Of a DNA stretch of 7,437 nt, positions 1 through 6,740 are shown one piece after another; the stretch's first letter is position 1; the number at the start of each line of letters is the position of its first letter. The translations under genes and the position numbers were made by a program. The stretch covers positions 1-7,437 of the forward strand of contig JBEVMS010000057.1 of NCBI GenBank assembly GCA_040508515.1, given 5' to 3'. This DNA is from JBEVMS01 sp040508515. Its GTDB lineage: Bacteria; Pseudomonadota; Gammaproteobacteria; Xanthomonadales; Rhodanobacteraceae. A model generated the notes under the pieces. The model did not search any database, was not told where the DNA came from, and saw only the letters and a program-made list of their open reading frames with translations.

Positions 1-778
1 CGCGTTGCGCCATTGGCAGATCGGCCGCAAGCACCGCGCGGGAGATGGTGATCTGTTCGGATGGCTTGGCGTAAAAGCCCAGTGGCTCGGGGCCACGCGG
101 CAGACCCGACAGCAGCGGCATGCCTTCGATCACCCGTCCGGCGATCGCAAGGTTGCGATCGAGCGCGCGCGGCGCTTGGCCGATCACCGCGTACAGCGAA
201 CTGCCGTTGCCGGTTTCCGGGCTGTTATCGCGCGCCACCCCAACCATGCCGTAGCAATGGGTCAGCCATTCCTGGCCGTTGGCCGGATCGCGCGCCACAG
301 GAAAGCCTTCGCTGAGACCTACTTGCGGCGCGTAGACGTCGCCATCGGGCAGCGCGGTCCATTCCAGCTTGGGATCGATGCTGCGGGTGTACTCCGGGGG
401 CACGGTCTTGTTGGCGCTGCCCAGCGAACGTAGCTTGCTTTTGTCGCCATCGTCGTTGTCGGCCGGATCGCCCCATTGGGTGACGAAGTTGTCCTGCACG
501 CGCACAATCTTCAGGCCGTCGAAGTAGTGCTCACGCAGCAGTGTGCGGATATTGGCCGCGTGCAGCGGAGTGAAGTCCGGCGCCAGCTCGATCACTACGC
601 GGCCGCTTGGCAGGTCCATGTAGATCAGGTTCTGCGGATCGGGCGTGCGCCATTCGGCGGCCGTGGATTTGGCCAGCAACTGCTTGGGTGTCAGCGTCGG
701 TTTGGGCGTGTCGGCCTGCGTGCTCAGTGGCAGCAAGGCCAGCGCCAGCAAGCTAGCGAGTACGTGGCGTTGGAACAT
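1..778 (-). CDS. Periplasmic cyclophilin-type peptidyl-prolyl cis-trans isomerase (3' end outside window)
   Basis: Reading leftward from the ATG at 776-778, 259 codons are open and the frame leaves the window without a stop. Residues 1-22 form a signal peptide (short basic start, Leu/Ala core, STQA before Asp23), so the enzyme should be secreted to the periplasm. The cyclophilin fold is recognisable: the strand IYMDLPSGRVVIEL (52-65), then FDGLKIVRVQDNFVTQWGD (86-104), which matches the family FHRVIxxFMxQGGD block and keeps the catalytic Arg (R93), Phe (F98) and Gln (Q101). Later come GMVGVARDN (177-185) and LDRNLAIAGRVIEGM (206-220). Oddities: the positions matching human cyclophilin A Trp121 and His126 are Ala205 and Leu210, and the stretch between the QGGD-like block and GMVGVA is longer than usual. 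AAGGGG at 785-790 is a ribosome site 6 nt before the ATG. A weak promoter (TTGCCA 878-883, 18-nt spacer, TGTGAT 854-859, minus strand) could drive it separately from the operon to its right. Family call firm; substrate unknown. Confidence 0.9.
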   Translation of the reverse strand, partial: MFQRHVLASLLALALLPLSTQADTPKPTLTPKQLLAKSTAAEWRTPDPQNLIYMDLPSGRVVIELAPDFTPLHAANIRTLLREHYFDGLKIVRVQDNFVTQWGDPADNDDGDKSKLRSLGSANKTVPPEYTRSIDPKLEWTALPDGDVYAPQVGLSEGFPVARDPANGQEWLTHCYGMVGVARDNSPETGNGSSLYAVIGQAPRALDRNLAIAGRVIEGMPLLSGLPRGPEPLGFYAKPSEQITISRAVLAADLPMAQR

Positions 779-875
779 CGGTATCCCCTTCAATGGCGCT
801 GACCCTGAAGGGGGCAAGGTAGCAGAGGGCTCAGCCATTGTGACGCGTCTGCCATCACACCGACGGTGGCGAAAG

Positions 876-907
876 TCTGGCAAGGACGCAACCACGCCCT
901 TGCCAGA
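876..907 (-). terminator. Hairpin terminator after the phospholipase C-like gene
   Basis: TCTGGCAAGG (876-885) and CCTTGCCAGA (898-907) are perfect 10-bp inverted arms around a 12-nt loop. In the leftward RNA the loop reads GCGU-GGUU-GCGU, which can extend the stem by four pairs including two G-U wobbles and leave a GGUU tetraloop. The hairpin begins 9 nt after the stop codon at 917-919. The tail after the stem is only CUUUCG, a weak U-tract, so termination may be partial. Its place between the operon and the cyclophilin gene supports the role. Confidence 0.65.
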
Positions 908-916
908 GATGAGGCC

Positions 917-2062
917 TTACTTGGAACCCTTGTTCAGCGCTTCCAGTCCCGCGCTCTTGCACTTCGCTGCCGTGGTCAGCACCGGATTGCAGCGCACCGC
1001 GGCTTCACCAGGAAGGCCCACCGCGTAACCTTGCTCCGAGGGCTCATGCGCCGGGTAGTCGGTGCTGATCATTTGCGCGCCGCTGTTCAACACCACGTCA
1101 CGACGCGTGCCATCGTTGTGGATGCCCTGGCCCTGGGCGGGATCGTCGGAGCGGGTACGCACCAGATAACCGCGCTGCACCAGCGCGTTGATTTCGTCGG
1201 CGCTGCACTCGTTGCATTCGGTGAACGCGGCATCCGGTGCGCCGGGCGTGGCATTGGTGAACATCAATCGCCCGCGCAAGCCGTCGTGTCCTTCCTGATA
1301 GACGCTCTCCACCTTGCGCTGATCGAGCAGGAAGACCACCTTGCCGCGCGCTTGGCCCAAGGTGGGCCAGCCACCGGCGCGCACCGCTTCGTCAAGCGTG
1401 GCGTGTTTGCCGCGCACGTCATCCGGGGTGACGATTTCGTTGCGCGGGAATACCGAGGCGATTTCCTGTTCCAACGCATCGAACGTGGCTGCGGTGAATT
1501 TTTCAGGAGTTACCGTGGGAATCTTGACCTGCAACGGGCTCTCCTTGGTTTCGACCAGGACGAACAGCGGTACGTGCCGTGGATTGGCCTGCGACCAGGC
1601 GCGAATTTCACGGAGGCACGCGGTGAACGGCTGGCAGACGCTACGCTGATCAAAACCCTGGATATGCATCACCTTGAAGCCGGGCTTCTCCCACGTGCCT
1701 GGTGCAGCCATCGGCGGATCGCTGGGGAGGCCATTGACGTCGATCAGATGATTGATCACCGGGTCGGCATACAAGCCACCCTGGCTGTCCGAAAAAACAT
1801 CCAGCTCAATCTGGCGCACGCCATCATTGAATTGTTGCGTCAACGCAGGATGCCGGTAATCGATCGCGGCGAACTCCTTGGGCGCTTCCTTCAGCATCAC
1901 CTTGGTGGCGCTGGGCGCAAAGCCGGCGTGGTAACTGTTGTGCGTACCAATCACTTGAAGCTGATTGATGCGCACCGCATCGCTATCGGCAAACGCGGCG
2001 GCGGACAGCGACAACAGCCCGGCGGCGAGCCATGGCAGCGCTTTATCGCGAGAGATGAGCAT
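917..2062 (-). CDS. Secreted Ca2+-dependent phosphatidylinositol phospholipase C-like protein
   Basis: This 381-residue protein most resembles the Ca2+-dependent phosphoinositide phospholipase C group (Pfam PI-PLC-C1 type, known from Streptomyces), a TIM-barrel phosphodiesterase family that cuts phosphatidylinositol lipids between glycerol and phosphate; this assignment is from memory of the family. Residues 1-25 are a signal peptide ending AAAFA. The first barrel strand carries the signature VIGTHNSYH (37-45) with a candidate catalytic His41. GVRQIELDVF (81-90) supplies acidic metal-ligand candidates Glu86 and Asp88. VMHIQGFD (131-138) gives a second candidate His133, FVLVETKE (167-174) more acidic residues, and QMISTDYP (330-337) the closing strand. 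Six cysteines in the mature chain (143, 149, 283, 286, 358, 368) suggest three disulfides and an extracytoplasmic site. AAGGAG (2070-2075) lies 7 nt before the ATG. The gene starts 33 nt after the alpha-mannosidase stop and is the last of the three-gene operon. A glycerophosphodiesterase-like activity on another phosphodiester is the main alternative. Confidence 0.85.
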   Translation of the reverse strand: MLISRDKALPWLAAGLLSLSAAAFADSDAVRINQLQVIGTHNSYHAGFAPSATKVMLKEAPKEFAAIDYRHPALTQQFNDGVRQIELDVFSDSQGGLYADPVINHLIDVNGLPSDPPMAAPGTWEKPGFKVMHIQGFDQRSVCQPFTACLREIRAWSQANPRHVPLFVLVETKESPLQVKIPTVTPEKFTAATFDALEQEIASVFPRNEIVTPDDVRGKHATLDEAVRAGGWPTLGQARGKVVFLLDQRKVESVYQEGHDGLRGRLMFTNATPGAPDAAFTECNECSADEINALVQRGYLVRTRSDDPAQGQGIHNDGTRRDVVLNSGAQMISTDYPAHEPSEQGYAVGLPGEAAVRCNPVLTTAAKCKSAGLEALNKGSK

Positions 2063-2095
2063 GGTGAAACTCCTTGGATAGTGAAGTCGCTGGGA

Positions 2096-4336
2096 TCAAC
2101 GCTTGCACAGCGAAAAATCGGCGTCGGACATCGACGGCGGCGGTGTGTGCGTGCCCCACGACGACGGATGCGGGCCCATCACCAGATGCAGCGTGGCGCC
2201 GTTGGCGATATCGCCGTGTCGGAACCATGCCTGCTCCAGCGGCTTGCCGTTGAGCGTGGCCGACTGCACGTAGCGATTGAGGTGATCCGGCGAAAGGTTC
2301 TCGGCGATGATTTTGAAGTGCTTGCCATGGCCCAGGTCGATATCCGCCTGCGGGAACGATGGCGTGCCGATCAAATAGACATCCTGGCCTGCGTTGGGAT
2401 AGAAGCCCATTGATTGAAACGCGTACCAACTGGACATCGCGCCCGAATCGTCGTTGCCGGGAATGCCACCGCGTGTCTCGTTGAACGCCTTATGCAGGAA
2501 GTTGCTCACGCGGTCGGCGGTACGGTCGGGGCGGCCTGCCCAGAGGTACAAGTCGGGAAGCAGAAAGCCCGGTTCGTTGGTGACATCGAAGTGGAGGTTG
2601 TCGAACGTGGTGTCTAGGCGATGCACGAAGGCCTCGTCGCCGCCGGACATCGCCACCAGCTTGCGGACGTCCTGGGGCGCATACAACGAATACGTCCATA
2701 GATCGCCTTCGTAGTAGAAATCCGGCCAGGTGCCGCGCCGCACGAGGTATTGCGGTGCCCAGCTACCATCGGCATTACGTGGGCGAAGAAAGCCGTTGAT
2801 GCCCTCCTGGACTTGCGTGGCATCCCACAGATTGGCCCAGTTGCCGGCATGCTGACTGTAGCGCTTGGCCTCCTGCGCATGGCCAAGGCCGCAAGCGAGT
2901 TCGGCGATGGCGAAATCGTCGTAGGCGTACTCGACCGTGCGCGAACCGGCGCGTTCGGTCGGCTGCGCGACATAGCCCAAGGTGTTGTACGTATCCAGGC
3001 CACCGCGACCTTCTTTGCGCGCATCGGCAGGTGCTACCTGGGCATCCTTGAGCATGGCCTGGAAGCCGGTGGCGTAATCGATTCCCTTCAGTCCCTTCAC
3101 GTACGCATCGGCCACCAACACGTCGGCGTTGCTGCCGCCCTGCGTGCGCCCGTTGTCATTGCCGACGCGTGCGTCGGGCATGTAGCCGGCGTGGCGATAC
3201 GTGTCGATCAGCGAACGCACGATGTCGCGCTGGCGGTCCGGTGCGATCAGGGTCAATAGCGGTCCCTGGCTGCGGAAGGTATCCCAGATGGCCTGGAAGT
3301 CATCGTAGTAAGGCTCTTTGGACGTCCATTTGGGATTTTCGCCGGTATGGTCCGACGGCATCATCATGGTGTGGAACAAGGCGGTGTAGAACATCCGACG
3401 CTCGACATCGCTGGCGCCCTGGATCTGGATGCGTCCCAGCGCCTGGTTCCATTGGGTTACCGCCGCCTGATGCACGGCGTCGAAGTCCCAGCCGTCGATC
3501 TCCTGCGTGAGGTTGCGATGCGCCTGAACCGGGCTGACGAAGGAAATGCCGACCTTGGCCTGGATGGCTTGTCCTGCCGTGACCTGGTAATCCAAGGAGG
3601 CGCCGATTGGCTGGCCATGCTCGACATGGGCCTGGCTGGCCTCGCTGAGTTGGTTGCCGGTCCAGGTGCGCGTCGCCTTGGCCGGGGTGTCGGTGATCAT
3701 GTCGAAGTAGACGGCGTATTCGCCGCCTTCGTTCCAGCCGCCGATGTAGCGCCCCACGCCGACGATCTCATGCGGCGAAAGCACCGTGATCTCGCCACCC
3801 AGGAACCGCTGTGACTCCGCACCGGTACTTTTGTCCAGCAGATCCAGATCCATCGTGATGTGGGCCTCGCCGGCATCGGCAAAGGTGTAACGCTGCATGC
3901 CGACCCGGCGTGTGGCAGTCAGTTCGGCTTTGACGTGGTAGCGGGTCAGGTCGGTCGCGTAGTAGCCGGGACTGGCCTGCTCGTTGTCACGCGGCGAGTG
4001 AATATCGGTCGGTTGCAGTTCGCCGGTGCTCGGTGCGACGCGCAGGTTGTCGTACTTGCCCGACCCGCCGCTCAAATGCAGATGGCTAAAGCCGCGCACA
4101 TCGCCGGTGCTCTGGAAGCCCTTGCGGTGGCCATAGTCGCGAAGATCCGGACCCAGCTTGACCATGCCGAACGGCACCGACGCGCCGACGAAGACCTCAC
4201 CGAACCAGTCTTCGCCGATGAACGGGTTGACCTCGGCAACAGGCTCCTGCGCCTGCGTGCTCAGCGGTGCGCCTATCGTGATGCACGCCATGGCCAGCCG
4301 CAGTACGTGAGGGGCGCTTGTAACAAAACGTTTCAT
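2096..4336 (-). CDS. GH92 family exo-alpha-mannosidase, secreted
   Basis: The 746-residue length and motif order fit glycoside hydrolase family 92, whose characterised members are Ca2+-dependent, inverting exo-alpha-mannosidases acting on N-glycans, mannans or mannose phosphodiesters. Residues 1-29 form a signal peptide ending STQA. The N-terminal beta-sandwich domain begins VNPFIG (36-41), then VPFGMVKLGPD (54-64) and GFSHLHLSG (82-90). The (alpha/alpha)6 domain carries WDTFRSQGP (351-359), VEYAYDDF (468-475), YEGDLWTY (542-549), NEPGFLLPDLY (587-597) and the family hallmark GIPGNDDSG (624-632) followed by SSWYAF. The conserved acidic residues E543, E588, D629 and D630 are present, so an active enzyme is expected. 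Departures from the usual forms as I remember them are EGDLWTY for EGNAWQY and NEP-GFLL for NEP-SHH, which may shift linkage preference. It starts 27 nt after the receptor stop, with only a weak GAG-type ribosome site (4344-4350), consistent with translational coupling. Exact linkage specificity cannot be read from sequence. Confidence 0.94.
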   Translation of the reverse strand: MKRFVTSAPHVLRLAMACITIGAPLSTQAQEPVAEVNPFIGEDWFGEVFVGASVPFGMVKLGPDLRDYGHRKGFQSTGDVRGFSHLHLSGGSGKYDNLRVAPSTGELQPTDIHSPRDNEQASPGYYATDLTRYHVKAELTATRRVGMQRYTFADAGEAHITMDLDLLDKSTGAESQRFLGGEITVLSPHEIVGVGRYIGGWNEGGEYAVYFDMITDTPAKATRTWTGNQLSEASQAHVEHGQPIGASLDYQVTAGQAIQAKVGISFVSPVQAHRNLTQEIDGWDFDAVHQAAVTQWNQALGRIQIQGASDVERRMFYTALFHTMMMPSDHTGENPKWTSKEPYYDDFQAIWDTFRSQGPLLTLIAPDRQRDIVRSLIDTYRHAGYMPDARVGNDNGRTQGGSNADVLVADAYVKGLKGIDYATGFQAMLKDAQVAPADARKEGRGGLDTYNTLGYVAQPTERAGSRTVEYAYDDFAIAELACGLGHAQEAKRYSQHAGNWANLWDATQVQEGINGFLRPRNADGSWAPQYLVRRGTWPDFYYEGDLWTYSLYAPQDVRKLVAMSGGDEAFVHRLDTTFDNLHFDVTNEPGFLLPDLYLWAGRPDRTADRVSNFLHKAFNETRGGIPGNDDSGAMSSWYAFQSMGFYPNAGQDVYLIGTPSFPQADIDLGHGKHFKIIAENLSPDHLNRYVQSATLNGKPLEQAWFRHGDIANGATLHLVMGPHPSSWGTHTPPPSMSDADFSLCKR

Positions 4337-4363
4337 CGGGCGATCTCGTCTTCAGTCACAGGC

Positions 4364-6520
4364 TTAGAAGGTGTAGGTCAGCTGCAAGGTGTAGTTGCGC
4401 GCGGCCAGGTAATAGAACGTCGGGTTGGTGGCCGCGCCACTTCCCTGGATCGGCGTGCGATGGTTGAACAGGTTATTGGTCGACAGTTGCAGCCTCAGGT
4501 CAGACGCAAGGCGGTAGCCGATATTCAAGTTGGCGTAGTTGTAGGTCGGCAGGCGCGTATTGGGGTTGTAGGTTGCGCCGCTGGTTTCGCCGGTTCCGGT
4601 AAAGCGTGTGCCGACATACTTGATCAGGAACGAACCGTAGAGCGGGCCGTGGTCGTAGATGAAACCCACGTCGGCGGTGGCATTAGGCGCATTGGCGATT
4701 TGCAGATGCGTGGTTTTGGAGTAGGCGCTGTTGAGGCTGCCGTTGGCTGTAAAACTGAAGCCGGAGTCACCCAGAAGATGCGTGAACTCGCCCTCGATAC
4801 CTTTGTAGATCACACCGCCCTGGTTCACGAACACGTCGATCAATGAGCCGCCCGGGCCGATCGGCTCCTCGACGCTGCTGACCAGATTGGCGAAGTCGAT
4901 GTAGTACACGTCGATGTCCGCGACCGTGCGCGGCGTCTTCCACACCAGGCCCGCTTGATAGTTTGCGGTTTGCTGTGGGGCGACGTTGCTGCCGTCACCT
5001 TGCAGGATATTGACCTTGGGAGCCTGGAAACCCTCGGCCCACTGCGCATAGGCGGACAGGTTGGGGCTGATGCGATAATTGGCCGCCACCGCGCCGAGTG
5101 TTGTGCTGAAGTGTCCGGCGCCGCCCACGGGCAGAAAATTCGACACGCCTTCGAGCGTGCGGTCGAAGATGATCTGCTTGATGCCTGGCACGATGCTCAG
5201 ATTTTCGATCGGCCGCCATTCCACCTCGACGTAACTCTGGGTCGTGTTGGTGTGTTGGCGGGTGTCGATGATGTTGGGGTCGGGCGCGCCGGTGAAGACG
5301 CGCGGCGTCATCGTCGAAAGATCGACGGTGACCTGGTCTTGATTCTGGTACGTGCGCTCCGCCCAGATGCCCGCGCGCAAGGTGCTGTCCAGCCAGCCAC
5401 TGCCAACGTCTTTTTCAACCTTCAACATGTCGCCATAAGCGCGATAGACGCTGTCGTTGAGGGCGCCGGGGACGCCGCCCTGGGGTAGCAGTGACTGATT
5501 GGGCGTAGCGCCAAGCAGGTTGGTGCCACCGGGGCCGCTGTCGCGCAAACCGTACGTGTAGAACTTGTTGTCGAAGCGCCAGCTGCCGTAGTCACCCTGC
5601 AATTGCAGGTATTCGAAGTCAGCGTGGCGGTCATCGATGTTGTAATTGAAATAACCCTGCGAATCTGGGTCGTTGTTCAGACCGCCGAATTCCAGGCCGA
5701 AGCGGTTGGTCTGCGTGCGCGGCTGTGCGGTGAACGTGTTCCACTTCACCTGGTTGTAGTCGGCCGCCAGGGTCAGTGTGGTGCTGTCGCCCAGCGGCTG
5801 CTTGATCTTGATCAGCACGTTGTCTTGGCGGAAGCCGGCATAATCGAGAAGGCCATCGGATTCGAGGTGGCTGTAGTTGACCGAGGCCTGCGTGCCGATC
5901 TTGTTCATCGTGCCGGTATTGGCGGTGCCGGCAACCTGCCACGTGTCGCCGCTGCCGTACATCGTCGACAACTCGCCCGATGGCTTGTCGGTGGTCGGCG
6001 CCGAATACAGTGCAACGGTGCCGCCGAAGGTGGCATTGCCCAGATTGCTTGCCGTGCCAGGGCCGCGGTCGACGACCACCTTGTCCAGCGTCGGGGCAGG
6101 GAAAAAGGCCGTCGTGGCGTGACCGAACGCGCCCGGGTCACCAAACGGAATGCCGTCAAAAGTGACGTCGTATTCGCCGTCCTGGAAGCCGCGTACCGTC
6201 GCGCTTTTACTCGACAAGCCGGCGCCGTTGGGCGAGGCATTGACCGCGGATGGCGTCAATTCAAGCACCGCCAGGTAATCGGACTTGGGCGATGCGATGG
6301 TCTGGATATAGTTACGGTTCAAGACCGACTGCGGTTCGATTTCAGCCATGTTGCCTTGCGATGGCGCCAGCGCCGGAGCCGTCCCCGGCGGAGCCGCATT
6401 GGGATCGTCGACGGTGGCAGAGACAGAGATGCCCTGGAGATTGCTGGCGCTCTGAGCGTCGACACCGATCGCGGCGGTAAAAGCGGCCAAACCTAAACCC
6501 AAACGTATTGCGTGACGCAT
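4364..6520 (-). CDS. TonB-dependent outer-membrane receptor/transporter
   Basis: This 718-residue protein is a TonB-dependent receptor, an outer-membrane beta-barrel that imports a bulky ligand into the periplasm using energy from TonB-ExbB-ExbD. Residues 1-22 are a signal peptide (cleavage probably after VDA). A TonB-box-like segment GISVSATV (30-37) is followed by a Pro/Ala-rich linker (about 38-58). The plug domain spans about 60-175: YLAVLELTPSAV (82-93), ATVRGF (107-112), VTFDGIPF (119-126), LDKVVVDRGP (145-154), NATFGGTV (162-169). The rest is an amphipathic, aromatic-rich barrel containing QWAEGFQAPKVN and ending in LTYTF, the terminal Phe recognised by the barrel-assembly machinery. 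The ATG at 6520 is chosen over an in-frame GTG at 6553 because the signal peptide begins there and AGGAG lies upstream. It is shorter than typical sugar-locus receptors of Xanthomonas and has no SusD partner. Its ligand is unknown; its position at the head of an operon with a mannosidase and a phospholipase C suggests a glycan or glycolipid fragment. Confidence 0.95.
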   Translation of the reverse strand: MRHAIRLGLGLAAFTAAIGVDAQSASNLQGISVSATVDDPNAAPPGTAPALAPSQGNMAEIEPQSVLNRNYIQTIASPKSDYLAVLELTPSAVNASPNGAGLSSKSATVRGFQDGEYDVTFDGIPFGDPGAFGHATTAFFPAPTLDKVVVDRGPGTASNLGNATFGGTVALYSAPTTDKPSGELSTMYGSGDTWQVAGTANTGTMNKIGTQASVNYSHLESDGLLDYAGFRQDNVLIKIKQPLGDSTTLTLAADYNQVKWNTFTAQPRTQTNRFGLEFGGLNNDPDSQGYFNYNIDDRHADFEYLQLQGDYGSWRFDNKFYTYGLRDSGPGGTNLLGATPNQSLLPQGGVPGALNDSVYRAYGDMLKVEKDVGSGWLDSTLRAGIWAERTYQNQDQVTVDLSTMTPRVFTGAPDPNIIDTRQHTNTTQSYVEVEWRPIENLSIVPGIKQIIFDRTLEGVSNFLPVGGAGHFSTTLGAVAANYRISPNLSAYAQWAEGFQAPKVNILQGDGSNVAPQQTANYQAGLVWKTPRTVADIDVYYIDFANLVSSVEEPIGPGGSLIDVFVNQGGVIYKGIEGEFTHLLGDSGFSFTANGSLNSAYSKTTHLQIANAPNATADVGFIYDHGPLYGSFLIKYVGTRFTGTGETSGATYNPNTRLPTYNYANLNIGYRLASDLRLQLSTNNLFNHRTPIQGSGAATNPTFYYLAARNYTLQLTYTF

Positions 6521-6531
6521 GAAGGTCGAGA

Positions 6532-6536
6532 CTCCT
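6532..6536 (-). promoter_or_regulatory. Ribosome binding site deciding the receptor start
   Basis: AGGAG on the minus strand lies 11 nt before the ATG at 6520. The spacing is slightly long. The site falls inside the extra codons that a GTG start at 6553 would add, and that GTG has no comparable purine-rich site in front of it. This supports the ATG. Confidence 0.6.
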
Positions 6537-6610
6537 GGCGGTAAGGGGCGCACGCTTGCCCGTAACGATTCGCTCTCGTCGAATTCGAAGGGTGCGTCAA
6601 TGCCTTGGAT

Positions 6611-6628
6611 TTCTGAGGGGTTTCAGAA
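6611..6628. promoter_or_regulatory. Perfect palindrome TTCTGA-N6-TCAGAA, candidate operator
   Basis: TTCTGA (6611-6616) and TCAGAA (6623-6628) are exact inverted arms around GGGGTT. The 18-bp site lies about 90 bp upstream of the receptor ATG in the divergent region, where a regulator of either gene would bind. It shares two bases with the palindrome at 6627-6648. It could also form a hairpin in the receptor leader RNA. No protein assignment can be made from sequence alone. Confidence 0.4.
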
Positions 6629-6648
6629 CAGTAATGAAAGCTACTGTT
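6627..6648. promoter_or_regulatory. Perfect palindrome AACAGTA-N8-TACTGTT, candidate operator
   Basis: AACAGTA (6627-6633) and TACTGTT (6642-6648) are exact 7-bp inverted arms with an 8-bp spacer ATGAAAGC, 22 bp in all. It is the longest perfect inverted repeat I found in the divergent region. Its size is within the range bound by TetR-family dimers, and a tetR-type gene begins about 150 bp to the right, so it is a reasonable operator candidate for repression of the receptor operon. A leader-RNA hairpin is the alternative. Confidence 0.45.
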
Positions 6649-6711
6649 GCTAGATGACGATGGGTTGACGCGCAGATGACGCGTGCCGCAGTGCAGCGAG
6701 ACATTCGCACA

Positions 6712-6740
6712 TCGCCACGTTTACTAAAGGAACGTATGAT
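6712..6740 (+). promoter_or_regulatory. Candidate sigma70 promoter for the TetR-family gene
   Basis: TATGAT (6735-6740) matches five of six bases of the -10 consensus. TCGCCA (6712-6717) sits 17 bp upstream and matches four of six bases of TTGACA. Transcription would start near 6747 and give a leader of about 53 nt before the ATG at 6800. The spacer contains the palindrome at 6717-6735. Confidence 0.45.
6717..6735. promoter_or_regulatory. Palindrome ACGTT-N9-AACGT between the -35 and -10 boxes
   Basis: ACGTT (6717-6721) and AACGT (6731-6735) are exact inverted arms. They fill the spacer of the candidate rightward promoter and touch both boxes, the usual place for an autorepressor operator. 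The arms are only 5 bp, so chance is not excluded. Confidence 0.35.

Noticed and set aside
791..840. CAATGGC (791-797) and GCCATTG (834-840) inverted repeat before the cyclophilin gene
   Set aside because: The 7-bp arms are 36 bp apart with no supporting structure or matching site elsewhere; probably chance.
866..2413. Long plus-strand open frame of 515 codons opposite the phospholipase and mannosidase genes
   Set aside because: It is a shadow frame of high-GC coding DNA. The product has no recognisable domain, is Arg/Ala/His-rich, and has no ribosome site, while the minus strand carries clear family motifs and a signal peptide.
4283..4297. Lipobox in the mannosidase signal peptide (AMAC, Cys18)
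   Set aside because: Position -3 is Ala rather than Leu or Val, and a good signal peptidase I site (STQA) follows at 26-29, so lipidation is possible but not supported.
3860..4846. Plus-strand open frame of 328 codons spanning the mannosidase/receptor junction
   Set aside because: It lies antisense to the ends of two well-supported genes, shows no domain and has biased composition, as expected for a shadow frame.
5603..6496. Plus-strand open frame of 297 codons opposite the receptor plug and barrel
   Set aside because: It is antisense to the TonB plug motifs and is Arg/Val/Ala-rich without a recognisable fold or start signals.
6521..6553. GTG start at 6553 for the receptor, adding 11 codons
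   Set aside because: The added residues (MRPLPPGVSTF) precede a complete signal peptide, and the AGGAG site would lie inside the coding region. The ATG at 6520 explains both.
6595..6600. Minus-strand TTGACG as a -35 box for the receptor operon
   Set aside because: At spacings of 17-18 bp only GAGAGC or AGAGCG is found where a -10 box should be, so no promoter could be defined. The operon may use a degenerate or activator-dependent promoter.
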